In this document: piece after piece, positions 31,853 to 40,964 of the stretch | How positions within the stretch are numbered: the first letter of the stretch is position 1 | How the letters are laid out: each line of letters opens with the position of its first letter | Source of the DNA: Allopusillimonas sp048270225 | GTDB lineage: Bacteria; Pseudomonadota; Gammaproteobacteria; Burkholderiales; Burkholderiaceae_B | Length of the DNA stretch: 64,000 bases | Direction: 5' to 3' | Assembly: GCA_048270225.1 (NCBI GenBank) | Contig: JBLWTG010000003.1 | Location: 124,001-188,000 of the forward strand | Position numbers and translations under genes: made by a program | Notes under the pieces: generated by a model | Told to the model about the DNA's origin: nothing | Seen by the model: the letters and a program-made list of their open reading frames with translations, nothing else | The model's database searches: none

Positions 31853-32782
31853 ATGACTTCTGCAACCGGCGCCAGTGCCGGAATGAAACTGGCAAGCGCG
31901 GCAGTCCAGCCGCTGACGGGCATCAGTCTGCTGGTGGTTTCCATGTGGGCCTTGTCCGGGCTGGACGCCAGCGGCAAGTACATCATGGGCACCGGCGTCC
32001 CATTGCTGGTGCTGTGCCTGGTGCGCTACCTCGTGCATTTGATTCTGGTATTGGCGCTGGTGGTGCCCGCCAAGGGATGGCGGATGGTGCGATGCCGGCG
32101 ACCCTGGGCGCAGACCGCTCGCGGGACATCCATGCTGCTTGCGACCATGTTTTTTTTCACGGCGCTGCATTATCTGCCTCAGGCGCAGGGCACGGCCATC
32201 AATTTTCTGGCGCCGCTGCTGGTCCTGGCGATTGCGCCCTGGGTGCTGAAAGAACCCAGGCTGATGTCGCGCTGGGTGGCGGCAGGCGTGGGATTTCTGG
32301 GCGTCCTGGTGGTTGCGCGTCCGGGTTCGGGCCTGGATCACATGGGCACGCTGTTCGGCCTGCTCTCGGCCTGCGCATTGTCTGCGCAGTACATCACGAC
32401 GCGGCGCGTGGCGGTGGATGATCCGTATACGTCGCTGATCTGGAGTGGCGGGGTAGGCAGCGTGTTCATGTTGCTGGCGCTGCCTTTTATCTGGGACGAC
32501 GTGGTACAGACTTTCAGCCTGCTGTCGATCTGGCAATGGCTGATCCTGCTGGGCACGGGATTCTGGGGCGCCCTGGGGCATTTGTTGCAGATCCAGGCAT
32601 ATCGATGCGCGCCGGCATCTCTGCTTGCGCCCTTTGTTTATTTCCAGATTATCAGCGCCGCTACGCTGGGCTGGCTCATCTGGGGGCAATTCCCGGATGC
32701 CGTGTCCTGGATCGGTATCGGCATTGTTTGTCTGAGCGGCATGACGATCGCGGTGGTGGAATGGCGCAGGCGTAACATATAA
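31853..32782 (+). CDS. DMT superfamily transporter (EamA domains)
   Basis: Inner-membrane transporter with about ten membrane helices arranged as two EamA repeats: LDASGKYIMGTGVPLLVLCL and the helices after it form the first, QYITTRRVAVDDPYTSLIWS begins the second, and the string APFVYFQIISAATLGWLIWG near residue 255 is the usual end of the fold. 309 residues. The ATG at 31853 is preferred to an upstream TTG. It lies 11 bp after the gamma-CA gene and 7 bp before waaC, so it is likely co-transcribed with both. The substrate, probably a metabolite or amino acid, cannot be told. Confidence 0.87.
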   Translation: MTSATGASAGMKLASAAVQPLTGISLLVVSMWALSGLDASGKYIMGTGVPLLVLCLVRYLVHLILVLALVVPAKGWRMVRCRRPWAQTARGTSMLLATMFFFTALHYLPQAQGTAINFLAPLLVLAIAPWVLKEPRLMSRWVAAGVGFLGVLVVARPGSGLDHMGTLFGLLSACALSAQYITTRRVAVDDPYTSLIWSGGVGSVFMLLALPFIWDDVVQTFSLLSIWQWLILLGTGFWGALGHLLQIQAYRCAPASLLAPFVYFQIISAATLGWLIWGQFPDAVSWIGIGIVCLSGMTIAVVEWRRRNI

Positions 32783-32789
32783 TCCGCCC

Positions 32790-33788
32790 ATGACGAAACG
32801 AATTCTTATTGTCCGCACGTCTTCGCTGGGCGATCTGGTGCATATGCTGCCGGCCATATCGGACATCGCGCGCCATGTGCCGGGCGCGCAGATCGACTGG
32901 GTGGTCGAAGAAGGTTTCGCCGAAATTCCGGCGTGGCACCCCGCTGTCCATGAAGTCATACCCGTGGCGCACCGCCGCTGGCGCAAGCATTGGTGGTCTG
33001 CGGCGACCAGGGCGGAGCGCGCGGCGCTGCGCCGCAGGCTGGCCGGATGCGATTACGATATCGTGCTGGACATGCAGGCGCTCATGAAATCAGTCTGGCT
33101 GGTCAGGCAGACCCGCGGCCTGCGCCATGGGCTGGACCTGCGCTCCGCGCGCGAGCCGCTGGCCTCCCTGTTTTACGATGTAAAGCATGCGGTCAAGTTC
33201 TGGCAGCCAGCGGTCACACGCCAGCGGGAGCTGGCGGCGGCGGCGTTTGGCTATACCTATGAGGGCCCGCCCGATTTCGGTCTTGAGCGCATCACCAATG
33301 GCGTGGTGGTGAGCCCCTATGCGGTGATCATGCCGTCGGCCAGCCGTGACGACAAACTCTGGCCCGAAGCCGATTGGCGCCGTGTGTTCGCCTGCCTGCA
33401 TGAGCATGGCCTGGCGCTCAAGCTTTTGTCGGGCAATGCGGCGGAAACCGCGCGCGCGCAAAGTCTGGTGGCTGGTGACGGACAGGCCGAGGTCCTGCCG
33501 CGCATGAGCCTGACCGAAGTGGCCGGCGTGCTGGCCGGTGCCCGCATCATGGTGGGGCTGGACAGCGGTCTGACCCATTTGTCCGCTGGCCTGGGCCGGC
33601 CTACCATAGGCATCTATAAGGCCTCCACGCCTGTGCGCACGCCGCTTGAAGGGCCGGCTTATACGGCCAGTCTGGGTGAGCGGGGCAATGCGCCCTCTGC
33701 GGAAACCGTGCTGAGCGCCATCAGGCAGGCGCTGGATTTTGACGATTCTTCACATGCCCGTTTTACGGGCGATGATATCGTGTCGTAA
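32790..33788 (+). CDS. waaC: lipopolysaccharide heptosyltransferase I
   Basis: Adds the first L-glycero-D-manno-heptose to the Kdo of lipid A-Kdo at the cytoplasmic face of the inner membrane. The GT9 protein of 332 residues begins RILIVRTSSLGDLVHMLPAI, the family signature, has IDWVVEEGFAEIPAWHP near residue 31 and the C-terminal sugar-nucleotide-binding motif VGLDSGLTHLSAGLGRPTIG near 251 followed by the donor loop. It lies 85 bp upstream of waaA on the same strand, a common pairing in Burkholderiales. The assignment is secure. Confidence 0.94.
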   Translation: MTKRILIVRTSSLGDLVHMLPAISDIARHVPGAQIDWVVEEGFAEIPAWHPAVHEVIPVAHRRWRKHWWSAATRAERAALRRRLAGCDYDIVLDMQALMKSVWLVRQTRGLRHGLDLRSAREPLASLFYDVKHAVKFWQPAVTRQRELAAAAFGYTYEGPPDFGLERITNGVVVSPYAVIMPSASRDDKLWPEADWRRVFACLHEHGLALKLLSGNAAETARAQSLVAGDGQAEVLPRMSLTEVAGVLAGARIMVGLDSGLTHLSAGLGRPTIGIYKASTPVRTPLEGPAYTASLGERGNAPSAETVLSAIRQALDFDDSSHARFTGDDIVS

Positions 33789-33873
33789 CGTTCGGGTATT
33801 CGCAGCTGGGCGGTTTCGGCCGTACTCAGAGCAAGCTTGATTTTGGACTTCAACGGCTGATGGTGGGCACTTT

Positions 33874-35196
33874 TTGAATCGATTCCTCTATACCACCTTG
33901 ATCCGTATCCTGTCCCCAGGTCTGCTGGGCTGGATGGCGATGCGCGCGCACCGTGTCGGCGGATATTGGGGCGTATGCTCGGGGGCGCGGTTTGGCCGGT
34001 ATGGCGAGGCCAGCGTGTTGCGATCACCTGTCTGGATCCATGCGGTCAGCCTGGGCGAGACGCGAGCTGCCCAGCCCTTTATCCAGGCTTTGCTCGATCA
34101 GGGTGAAGATGTGCTGCTGACGCACATGACCATCACCGGTCGGGAAGAGGGCACCCGCGTATACGGCAAGGCCATCGCCGAAGGCCGGCTGGTGCAGCAA
34201 TGGCTGCCCTATGATTTTCCGGGCGCCACACGCCGCTTTATGGCGCATTATCGCCCCAGCGCCGGGGTGCTGGTCGAGCGCGAGGTGTGGCCCAACCTGC
34301 TGGCCGCGGCGCAGGAGGCGCGCGTGCCCATGATGCTTGCAAGCGCCCGGTTCTCCGATCATGCCTTGCGCCAGAGCCTGAGGCTGGGCAGCGTTATGCG
34401 GCGAGCCTATGGCAGTTTTACCGCGGTGTATGCCCAGTCGCTGCAGGATGCTCAGCGGCTGGAGCAGGCGGGGGCCTCGGCGGTGCGGGTGTCAGGCAAT
34501 TTCAAGTTCGATATCTCCCTGCCGAACGACAAGATACAGCGCGGCCGCGAGTTTGCGGTCGGGCTCAAGCGAAAAGTGATTGTGGTTGCCAGCACGCGTG
34601 AAGGCGAGGATGAGCTCTTCATCACAGCCATGCACAAGCTGATCCGGCGCGCGCGAACTCAAGGCAGGAATCTGTCCGAGCAGGTGCTGTTCTGCCTGGT
34701 GCCCCGCCATCCCGAACGTTTCGATACGGCTGCGAACCAGTTGTCCCAGGCCGGACTGTCGTTTGTCCGGCGCTCGCAATTGATTGAGGCGGGCGATTCC
34801 AGTTCGACAGCGCTGCGCGTCAGCAGCAATGTGGCTGTGCTGTTGGGCGACAGCCTGGGCGAGATGCCGTGGTATTACGCCCTGGCGCAGGTCGCGGTGG
34901 TGGCTGGCAGCTTTCAGCCCTTGGGCGGGCAAAACCTGATCGAGGCCTGCGCCATCGGCACGCCTGTGATCGTGGGCCCGCACACGCGCAATTTCGAACA
35001 GGCGGTGGTGGATGCCATGGACGAGGGCGCTGCGCTGCGGGCGCCCGATGCGGAGGCGGCCCTGCAGTTGGCGCTGCAACTGCTGGACGATCCGCAACGC
35101 CTTGGTCGCATGGGGCAGGCCGGCACGCACTGGGTGCAAAAGCACGCCGGCGCGGTGGTGCGCGTGATTTCAGGTCTGCACGAAATCAGGCAGTGA
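33874..35196 (+). CDS. waaA: 3-deoxy-D-manno-octulosonic acid (Kdo) transferase
   Basis: Transfers Kdo from CMP-Kdo to lipid IV-A, the base of the LPS inner core. The 440-residue GT30 protein has one N-terminal membrane anchor (about residues 5-20), the family string IHAVSLGETRAAQPFI near 53 with the catalytic Glu, VLVEREVWPNLL near 130, and in the C-terminal half GDSLGEMPWYYALAQVAVVAG near 325 and GGQNLIEACAIGTPVI. The start is a TTG at 33874, since no ATG or GTG in frame gives the family N terminus MNRFLYTTLIR. It converges with galU, with only 3 bp between stop codons. Confidence 0.94.
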   Translation: MNRFLYTTLIRILSPGLLGWMAMRAHRVGGYWGVCSGARFGRYGEASVLRSPVWIHAVSLGETRAAQPFIQALLDQGEDVLLTHMTITGREEGTRVYGKAIAEGRLVQQWLPYDFPGATRRFMAHYRPSAGVLVEREVWPNLLAAAQEARVPMMLASARFSDHALRQSLRLGSVMRRAYGSFTAVYAQSLQDAQRLEQAGASAVRVSGNFKFDISLPNDKIQRGREFAVGLKRKVIVVASTREGEDELFITAMHKLIRRARTQGRNLSEQVLFCLVPRHPERFDTAANQLSQAGLSFVRRSQLIEAGDSSSTALRVSSNVAVLLGDSLGEMPWYYALAQVAVVAGSFQPLGGQNLIEACAIGTPVIVGPHTRNFEQAVVDAMDEGAALRAPDAEAALQLALQLLDDPQRLGRMGQAGTHWVQKHAGAVVRVISGLHEIRQ

Positions 35197-35199
35197 GGC

Positions 35200-36036
35200 T
35201 CAGGGCTCCAGCCCGTGGTATTTGCGGCCCAGCTCTATGGTGGCATGGAAAAAGCCCGCCTTGCTGCCGCAGTCGTACCGCGTACCTTCATATTCCAGCC
35301 CAAAGACGGCTTGTTCCTGCAGCAGGCTTGCGATAGCGTCTGTCAGTTGCAGTTCTCCGCCCACGCCGGCCTGGATCTGGAGCAGGTGCTTGAAAATCTC
35401 GGGCTCAAGCACATAACGGCCGACGACGGCAAGCGTCGTGGGGGCCAGTTCCGGCGAGGGTTTTTCGACGATGCCGCTCAGTCGAGTGGTGTTGGCGTTG
35501 ATGCGGTCTCCCGAAACGATGCCGTATTTCTGGGTGTTTTCACGCGCCACGTCCTGGATGGCGAGTACGCTGCCATCCTGCCGGTGGGCGGCGTCGACCA
35601 GTTGGCGGGTGACCGAAACGTTGGCGTCGATCAGATCGTCGGCCAGCAGCACGGCAAAAGGTTCGTTGCCGACGATGGGCGCGGCGCACAGCACCGCGTG
35701 ACCCAGGCCCAGTGGCGCGGACTGGCGCGTATAGATGCAATTGACGTTGGACGGGATGATGTCGCGCACGATATTGAGCAGTTCGTGCTTGTGCTTGGCT
35801 TCGAGGTCGGCCTCCAGTTCAGGAACTCTGTCGAAATGGTCTTCGATGGCCCGCTTGTTGCGGCCGGTGATGAAGATCAGTTCAGTGATACCGGCGGAGA
35901 TGGCCTCCTCGACGGCGTACTGGATCAATGGCTTGTCCACGATGGGAAGCATTTCCTTGGGCATGGCCTTGGTGGCCGGCAAAAAACGGGTGCCCATGCC
36001 CGCAACGGGAAAAACTGCTTTACGAATTGGCTTCAT
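35200..36036 (-). CDS. galU: UTP--glucose-1-phosphate uridylyltransferase
   Basis: Makes UDP-glucose from glucose 1-phosphate and UTP, a precursor for LPS core and, with GalE, for UDP-galactose. The 278-residue nucleotidyltransferase begins MKPIRKAVFPVAGMGTRFLP and continues ATKAMPKEMLPIVDKPLIQY, the signature of the family. LLADDLI near residue 130 provides the metal-binding Asp, and VEKPSPE near 190 and YDCGSKAGF near the end are typical of GalU. The ATG at 36036 is chosen because the 25 codons before it lack family sequence. Functions together with pgi, galE and the wlb genes in sugar supply. Confidence 0.95.
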   Translation of the reverse strand: MKPIRKAVFPVAGMGTRFLPATKAMPKEMLPIVDKPLIQYAVEEAISAGITELIFITGRNKRAIEDHFDRVPELEADLEAKHKHELLNIVRDIIPSNVNCIYTRQSAPLGLGHAVLCAAPIVGNEPFAVLLADDLIDANVSVTRQLVDAAHRQDGSVLAIQDVARENTQKYGIVSGDRINANTTRLSGIVEKPSPELAPTTLAVVGRYVLEPEIFKHLLQIQAGVGGELQLTDAIASLLQEQAVFGLEYEGTRYDCGSKAGFFHATIELGRKYHGLEP

Positions 36037-36150
36037 GTTTGAATAGCTCTTGATGTGTGCTGTGTACTGAATGTTAAGCCATGATGCGGCTGGCTTTGCG
36101 GGATTCGCCAAGCAATTCTCATGCCCGGGCTTGCGCGCTATACTGCGCCC

Positions 36151-36324
36151 ATGCGTTCACTCTTTCTCATCATACTGCTGGCCAATCTGGGCATACTGGC
36201 TTTGGGCCAGGGGCTCTTCGGGCCCCCGCCCAGCGAGCAGGGCCGTGCGCCGCGAGCGCTGTCCGAAAGGCAGCAGAATGCGATTGCGCTGGGCGCGCCG
36301 CTGCCGGTTCAGCCGTCACGCTGA
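36151..36324 (+). CDS. small membrane-anchored or secreted protein of unknown function
   Basis: A 57-residue frame starting MRSLFLIILLANLGILALGQ, one hydrophobic segment, followed by a Pro/Gly/Arg-rich polar tail that includes GPPPSEQGR and LSERQQNAIALGAPLP. The hydrophobic part could be a signal peptide or an anchor. TATACT at about 36139-36144 may be a -10 element. Its last 9 bp overlap the end of coaX on the opposite strand. I recall no named family. GC-rich third positions and the clear N-terminal segment favour a real gene, but length is small. Confidence 0.55.
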   Translation: MRSLFLIILLANLGILALGQGLFGPPPSEQGRAPRALSERQQNAIALGAPLPVQPSR

Positions 36325-37137
36325 TATCCTTCCAGACACCGCCAGTCGCGCCAGTCCGTCAAGTACGGGCGAAGCCAGCCAGGTAATGGGTTCGTTCACC
36401 TGCCCAAGGTCTGCCTGAGCTCTGGCCAGGGTCCGTTCTGTCTCTGTTTCCACAAGCGGCCAGCCGCCGCCGCTGCAAAACACCCGGGGAGTGCATCCAT
36501 AGCGCTCCAGCCCCTCGCGCCATTGGCGCAGCAGGGCGCCCGTCTGTGCGGCGGCGATGCCGCTGGTGATGGCCTGGTGCGTATGCAGGGGATAGGCTGC
36601 CGCCGCGCCCTCGGCCATGGGCAGGTTGGCCGTACCGGAGGCCAGGCTGGCGCGCATCAGCATGGGCCCCGGAAAAATCAGACCGCCCTGGAATGCCAGT
36701 GCGCCGCTGTGATCGGCGCCCAGCGTATCGATGGTGGTGGCGGTGCCGAAGCTGGCCAGCATCAGGGGGCGGTCGTCACCGCTGGCGTGGCCCGCCAGCC
36801 CTATCATGGAGACCCAGCGGTCCGGTCCCAGTTGGGCCGGATTGTTGTAGGCATTGCGCACGCCTGCCGCCTCGGGTTGGCTGTCGATCCACTGCACCGT
36901 TAACCCGATACGCTCCCGCAGCAAGGCGCCCAGCCTGTCTGCGAGCGCCATGCCTGCCACGTTGACGCCGAGGGCCTGGGGTGACAGATCATGGGAGCTG
37001 GCCGGCAGCCAGTCGGCAAGCTGGTCGAGCTCGGTGTGGCTGACGGCGACGGTGCCGGGTTCGCGCTGGCCTGTGCGGGTGTTCGCCCAGCCGCACTTGA
37101 TGCGCGAGTTGCCCATGTCGATCAGAAGTTGTCTCAT
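36316..37137 (-). CDS. coaX: type III pantothenate kinase
   Basis: Phosphorylates pantothenate, first step of coenzyme A synthesis; the type III enzyme belongs to the ASKHA fold and is not feedback-inhibited by CoA. The 273-residue protein opens with LLIDMGNSRIKCGWAN (phosphate loop), has GPDRWVSMIGLAGHA near residue 104 and FGTATTIDTLG near 130 with the family's Asp, and GGLIFPGP near 151. It overlaps birA by 4 bp, and birA-coaX is the usual order in betaproteobacteria. The kinase is often called Baf in Bordetella for its reported effect on toxin gene transcription. Confidence 0.94.
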   Translation of the reverse strand: MRQLLIDMGNSRIKCGWANTRTGQREPGTVAVSHTELDQLADWLPASSHDLSPQALGVNVAGMALADRLGALLRERIGLTVQWIDSQPEAAGVRNAYNNPAQLGPDRWVSMIGLAGHASGDDRPLMLASFGTATTIDTLGADHSGALAFQGGLIFPGPMLMRASLASGTANLPMAEGAAAAYPLHTHQAITSGIAAAQTGALLRQWREGLERYGCTPRVFCSGGGWPLVETETERTLARAQADLGQVNEPITWLASPVLDGLARLAVSGRISA

Positions 37138-38012
37138 TGGGGGTATTCCTGGCGTGGCCGGACCGAGACCTCGCCGACGTTGATGGCGGTTTCACCTTCG
37201 GGCGTGCGCAGCAGCAATTGCCCCTGGCTGTCGACGCCGCAGGCGATGCCGGCCTGGATGAGCTTGTCCTGATCGAGAATATGGACATGCTGTCCGGCCA
37301 GGGCGTCCACCTGGGCGTAGCGTGTTGGCAGTGCGGAAAAGCCGCGGGCCGTGACATCGTTCAGGCTGTCGTACCAGGCCTGGGCGATGCGGGCGGCCAA
37401 TGTGGCCGGGTCGGCCTGACGCGCCTGATCGTCTTCGCGCGCGATCTCGGACCAGTCGGCAATGCGGCGATTGAGAGACTGGCTCAGCGCACGCGCATCG
37501 TCGAGATTGATACCCATGCCGATGATGGCGACGTAGTGGTCGGCAGACAGGCGCGAGGCGCCGGCACGTGTGGTTTCAACGAGGATGCCGGCCAGCTTGG
37601 CGTCGCGCCACAGGATATCGTTGGGCCATTTCATGGTCAGGTTCAGGCGCTGCTGGGGGGCGATCAGCGCGCGCAGCGCTTCGCAGGCGGCGACCCCTAC
37701 CAGCGGGGAGAGCGTAGGAAGCTGGCGCGGCGGCAGGAAAATGTCGAAGGCGCAGGAGAACATGAGATTGGCGCCCGCGCGATTCTGCCAGCTGCGGCCC
37801 GCCCGTCCCCGGCCCTGTTCCTGCAGATGCGCGCCCAGCAGCCAGGGGCGCGCAAGCAGTCCGTGTTCGGTGCGCGCGAGCGTCATCAGGTCGGCATTGG
37901 TCGAAACCGTGGTGTGTACCCACGAGACCTGGCTGAACCGCGGCAGGGCGGTGGTCAGTTGAGCCTTCATCTGGGCTGGCTCGGGCAATGGGGGGCAGGA
38001 AACTGGGTTCAT
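37134..38012 (-). CDS. birA: biotin--[acetyl-CoA-carboxylase] ligase (BirA without the DNA-binding domain)
   Basis: Activates biotin as biotinyl-AMP and attaches it to the biotin carboxyl carrier protein. The 292-residue protein has the class II-like core starting VHTTVSTNADLM near residue 33, the biotin/ATP loop QEQGRGRAGRSW near 67, MKWPNDILWRDAKLAGILVE near 124, and the C-terminal SH3-like domain. The N-terminal winged helix of E. coli BirA is absent, so it does not look like a repressor (monofunctional type). An internal Met 14 codons in could be the true start. First gene of birA-coaX; the hydrolase gene at 38135 is divergent. Confidence 0.92.
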   Translation of the reverse strand: MNPVSCPPLPEPAQMKAQLTTALPRFSQVSWVHTTVSTNADLMTLARTEHGLLARPWLLGAHLQEQGRGRAGRSWQNRAGANLMFSCAFDIFLPPRQLPTLSPLVGVAACEALRALIAPQQRLNLTMKWPNDILWRDAKLAGILVETTRAGASRLSADHYVAIIGMGINLDDARALSQSLNRRIADWSEIAREDDQARQADPATLAARIAQAWYDSLNDVTARGFSALPTRYAQVDALAGQHVHILDQDKLIQAGIACGVDSQGQLLLRTPEGETAINVGEVSVRPRQEYPQ

Positions 38013-38134
38013 GGCTTGCGATGATAAACCGCCTGAGCGGCCGGTGCAGGAACGACAGGCTGACGTAAAATGGGCTCGCCCGCGGGTGCGCCCGAAAGGC
38101 CTGTCGTATTTATTTATAACGTGAGCGGTTAATT

Positions 38135-38779
38135 ATGCTTGTTCGTACCCAGAAAATGTTGTTCGAAGGCCAGGCGGGGCCGATTGACTGCATTGTCGAC
38201 CTGCCAGGCGAGACGCCACGCGGCTGGGCGCTCGTGCTGCATCCGCATTCTCTGCATGGCGGATCGCGCGACAACAAAATTGTTACGACGATCGCCCGCG
38301 CCTGTGTCCAGCAGGGGCTGATTGCGCTACGGCCCAATTTCCGGGGCGTGGGTGACTCGGCGGGCCAGTTCGATGCCGCAGTCGGCGAAACCGGCGACAT
38401 GCTGCAGCTGATTGACCAATTCGAGGCAGCATTCCCGCAGGCAGTCGGCGGAAAATGGGTGGTCGCCGGGTTTTCGTTTGGCACCTCCGTGGCCGCCCAG
38501 CTCTACTCGGCCCGCGCTGAACAGAACCTTACCGTGCCTGATGCGCTATTATTGTTCGGTTCCGCCGTGGAACGCTTTCGGTTTCGCGATGTCCATGTTC
38601 CCGAGCATACGATGCTGGTGCATGGCGAATCCGACGAGGTTGTTCCACTTTCCGAAGCGATGGATTTTGCCCGCGCGCACGAATTGCCCATGGTGGTGGT
38701 GCCGGATGCCGGCCACTTTTTTCATGGCAAGCTGATAACGCTCAAGAACCTGTTGCTGCAGCGGCTGCTTGCGGTGTGA
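38135..38779 (+). CDS. alpha/beta hydrolase family protein
   Basis: A small alpha/beta hydrolase of the type found as a conserved single gene in betaproteobacteria. In the 214 residues, VLHPHSLHGGSRDNKIVTTI near residue 34, RPNFRGVGDSAG near 66 and the nucleophile elbow GFSFGTSVAAQ near 112 (Ser within GFSFG) are clear. HGESDEVVPL near 165 provides the Asp and DAGHFFHG near 191 the His, completing a triad. The substrate is unknown. It ends 26 bp before the dacC start on the same strand. Confidence 0.9.
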   Translation: MLVRTQKMLFEGQAGPIDCIVDLPGETPRGWALVLHPHSLHGGSRDNKIVTTIARACVQQGLIALRPNFRGVGDSAGQFDAAVGETGDMLQLIDQFEAAFPQAVGGKWVVAGFSFGTSVAAQLYSARAEQNLTVPDALLLFGSAVERFRFRDVHVPEHTMLVHGESDEVVPLSEAMDFARAHELPMVVVPDAGHFFHGKLITLKNLLLQRLLAV

Positions 38780-38805
38780 TCCTTCTTTTTACTGACCTAT
38801 TGCCG

Positions 38806-40047
38806 ATGATTACAGAACTGTTCCGCCTTACCTCTTCCCGGCTCACTCGCGTGGCGGCCGGCGTGGCGATTGCCTTGTCCCCGGTACTGGCAGGCGCCCA
38901 AGCCACGCCGGCTTCCGAGCCCGCCCCAGCGGCGGTGGCCGCGCCCGTTGCCGGCGCGGTGGCTGCGGTAGGCCAGCTGTCCACCGTACCGGCGCCCACG
39001 CTGACTGCCAAGGCCTGGCTGACGCTGGACGCAACGAGCGGCCAGATCATCGGCGCGCAGAACTCCACTGAGAGAATCGAGCCGGCATCGCTGACCAAAA
39101 TCATGTCGGCGTATGTGATTTTCGATGCGCTGGAGAACAAGCGCCTGTCCCTGGACCAGAAAGTGAATGTGTCCGTGAAGGCCTGGCAGACCGAAGGCTC
39201 GCGCATGTTTATCAAGCCCAATACCCAGGTATCGGTTGATGAACTGCTGCAGGGGCTTATCGTTCAGTCGGGCAATGACGCCACCGTGGCGCTGGCTGAA
39301 GCCGTGGCCGGCAGCGAAAGCGCGTTTACCGCGCTGATGAACGAAGAAGCGGCGAGACAGGGCCTGAAGGACACGCATTTCGAAAACTCCACCGGACTGC
39401 CGGCGCCCGAACACTTGACTTCTGTGCACGACCTGGCGCTCATGGCGCGCAACCTGATCGTTCGCTTCCCTCAGTACCTGCATTACTACAGCCAGAAGGA
39501 ATACACCTACAACAACATCAAGCAGCACAATCGCAATCGCCTGCTCTGGGCAGACCCCACGGTAGATGGCCTGAAGACCGGACACACGCAGTCCGCGGGC
39601 TATTGCCTGGTGTCCACTGCCAAGCGCGATGGCCGCAGGGTGGTGTCGGTGGTGGTGGGGGCGGCCAGCGATGCGGCGCGCAGCGAAAACAGCCTCAAGC
39701 TGCTGAACTGGAGCTTCCAGAACTTCGATACGGTCAAGCTGCTTGATAACGACAAGCCGGCTGTCTCTGCACGGGTCTGGGAAGGCGAGGCCGAAACCGT
39801 CGGTCTGGGTACGCCTACGGCAACATGGGTCACTGTGCCGCGCGGCAAGGCCTCAGAGGTCAAGTCTGTCGCGCAGTATGCCCAGCCGCTGGTTGCGCCG
39901 CTGACCAAGGGGACCAAGGTCGGCACGGTCTCGCTGTCGCTAGACGGCAAGGTGCTGCGCGAAGAGCCTCTGTATGTGCTTAACGACGTGCCGCAGGCCG
40001 GATTTTTTGGACGGATGTACGACAAAATCCGCTTGATGCTGCAATAG
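38806..40047 (+). CDS. dacC: D-alanyl-D-alanine carboxypeptidase (PBP5/6 class)
   Basis: Trims the terminal D-Ala from peptidoglycan pentapeptides in the periplasm. The 413-residue protein has a signal peptide ending near ALSPVLAGAQA, an Ala/Pro-rich linker, then the penicillin-binding motifs: SLTK near residue 92 (nucleophilic Ser), SGN in QSGNDATVA near 150, and KTG in DGLKTGHTQ near 255. The C-terminal beta domain ends with an amphipathic anchor helix FGRMYDKIRLMLQ, as in PBP5. The ATG at 38806 is taken because it starts the signal peptide; an upstream GTG overlaps the hydrolase. A strong terminator-like hairpin lies 5 bp after the stop. Confidence 0.94.
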   Translation: MITELFRLTSSRLTRVAAGVAIALSPVLAGAQATPASEPAPAAVAAPVAGAVAAVGQLSTVPAPTLTAKAWLTLDATSGQIIGAQNSTERIEPASLTKIMSAYVIFDALENKRLSLDQKVNVSVKAWQTEGSRMFIKPNTQVSVDELLQGLIVQSGNDATVALAEAVAGSESAFTALMNEEAARQGLKDTHFENSTGLPAPEHLTSVHDLALMARNLIVRFPQYLHYYSQKEYTYNNIKQHNRNRLLWADPTVDGLKTGHTQSAGYCLVSTAKRDGRRVVSVVVGAASDAARSENSLKLLNWSFQNFDTVKLLDNDKPAVSARVWEGEAETVGLGTPTATWVTVPRGKASEVKSVAQYAQPLVAPLTKGTKVGTVSLSLDGKVLREEPLYVLNDVPQAGFFGRMYDKIRLMLQ

Positions 40048-40051
40048 CCCG

Positions 40052-40083
40052 AGGCCGGCCTGATGCGCCGGCCTGTTTTCTTT
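40052..40083 (+). terminator. intrinsic terminator after dacC
   Basis: AGGCCGGC (40052-40059), 7-nt loop, GCCGGCCT (40067-40074), then GTTTTCTTT. It lies between dacC and dat, so dat, ybeD and lipB may need their own promoter or rely on read-through. Confidence 0.8.
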
Positions 40084-40100
40084 CTGAGGTGTAGTAAATC

Positions 40101-40964
40101 ATGATTCCCGATGTCGATAACGACAGCATTGCCTATCTGAATGGCGAGTTTGTTCGCCTGGGGGACGCACGAATTTCCGTGCTGGACCGCGGTTTCATTT
40201 TTGGCGACGGCATTTATGAAGTCGTTCCTGTATATAACGGCAAGCCCTTCCGCATGGATGGGCATCTGGCGCGCCTGTCGCGCAGCCTGAAGGCCATCGG
40301 CGTCAAGACGGACATGACGCTGGCGCAATGGGAATCGCTGGTCGCCGATTTGATAGCGCGCTCCGGACAGGGCGATTGCATGGTGTATCTGCAGGTCACC
40401 CGCGGGGTGGCAAAACGGGACCATGCTTTCCCGAAAAATGCGGTGCCCACCATCTTCGGCATGGTCACTCCCTTCAAGCGGCCCGGCGCCGCGCTCAGGG
40501 ACAAAGGCATGACCGCGGTCGCCATCCCGGATATCCGTTGGTTGCATTGCGAGATCAAGTCGGTATCGCTGCTGGGCAATGTGCTGGCCAAGCAGCATGC
40601 GGTGGAGGCGGGTGTCGACGAGGTTCTGCAGTTTCGCGACGGCTTTCTTTCTGAAGGCTCGTCTTGCAACATCTGGATTGCCAAAGACGGCAAGCTGCTC
40701 GCGCCGCCCCGCAGCAATCTGATCCTGGAAGGCATACGCTATGGCCTGATGGAAGAGCTGGCCAGCTCGGCCGGCATTGCATTCGAGGCCAGGCCGATAT
40801 CCCGAGCCGAGGTCGATGCGGCCGACGAAATCATGCTTACGTCCGCCAGCAAGGAAATCCTGCCCATCACCCAGTTCGAGGGCCGGCCAGTTGGCACAGG
40901 GACTCCAGGGCCAGTCTATGCGGCGCTGCGTGCGGCATATGACCGCTGTATAGGCGAGCTATGA
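40101..40964 (+). CDS. dat: D-amino acid aminotransferase (class IV)
   Basis: PLP enzyme that interconverts D-alanine/2-oxoglutarate and pyruvate/D-glutamate. The 287-residue fold-type IV protein begins with IAYLNGEFVRLGDARISVLD, and the line DRGFIFGDGIYEVVPV near residue 31 is a family signature. The cofactor lysine is in CEIKSVSLLGNVLAKQ near 151, a sequence closer to D-amino acid than to branched-chain aminotransferases, and GSSCNIWI near 189 and LTSASKEILPI near 243 follow. It overlaps ybeD by 4 bp. Its place after a D-Ala carboxypeptidase suits recycling of D-alanine. BCAT-like activity is the alternative. Confidence 0.9.
   Translation: MIPDVDNDSIAYLNGEFVRLGDARISVLDRGFIFGDGIYEVVPVYNGKPFRMDGHLARLSRSLKAIGVKTDMTLAQWESLVADLIARSGQGDCMVYLQVTRGVAKRDHAFPKNAVPTIFGMVTPFKRPGAALRDKGMTAVAIPDIRWLHCEIKSVSLLGNVLAKQHAVEAGVDEVLQFRDGFLSEGSSCNIWIAKDGKLLAPPRSNLILEGIRYGLMEELASSAGIAFEARPISRAEVDAADEIMLTSASKEILPITQFEGRPVGTGTPGPVYAALRAAYDRCIGEL

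Noticed and set aside
36121..36150. Extension of the small 36151 gene to an upstream ATG
   Set aside because: The added residues contain the probable -10 element and would precede the hydrophobic signal, which normally starts at the N terminus.
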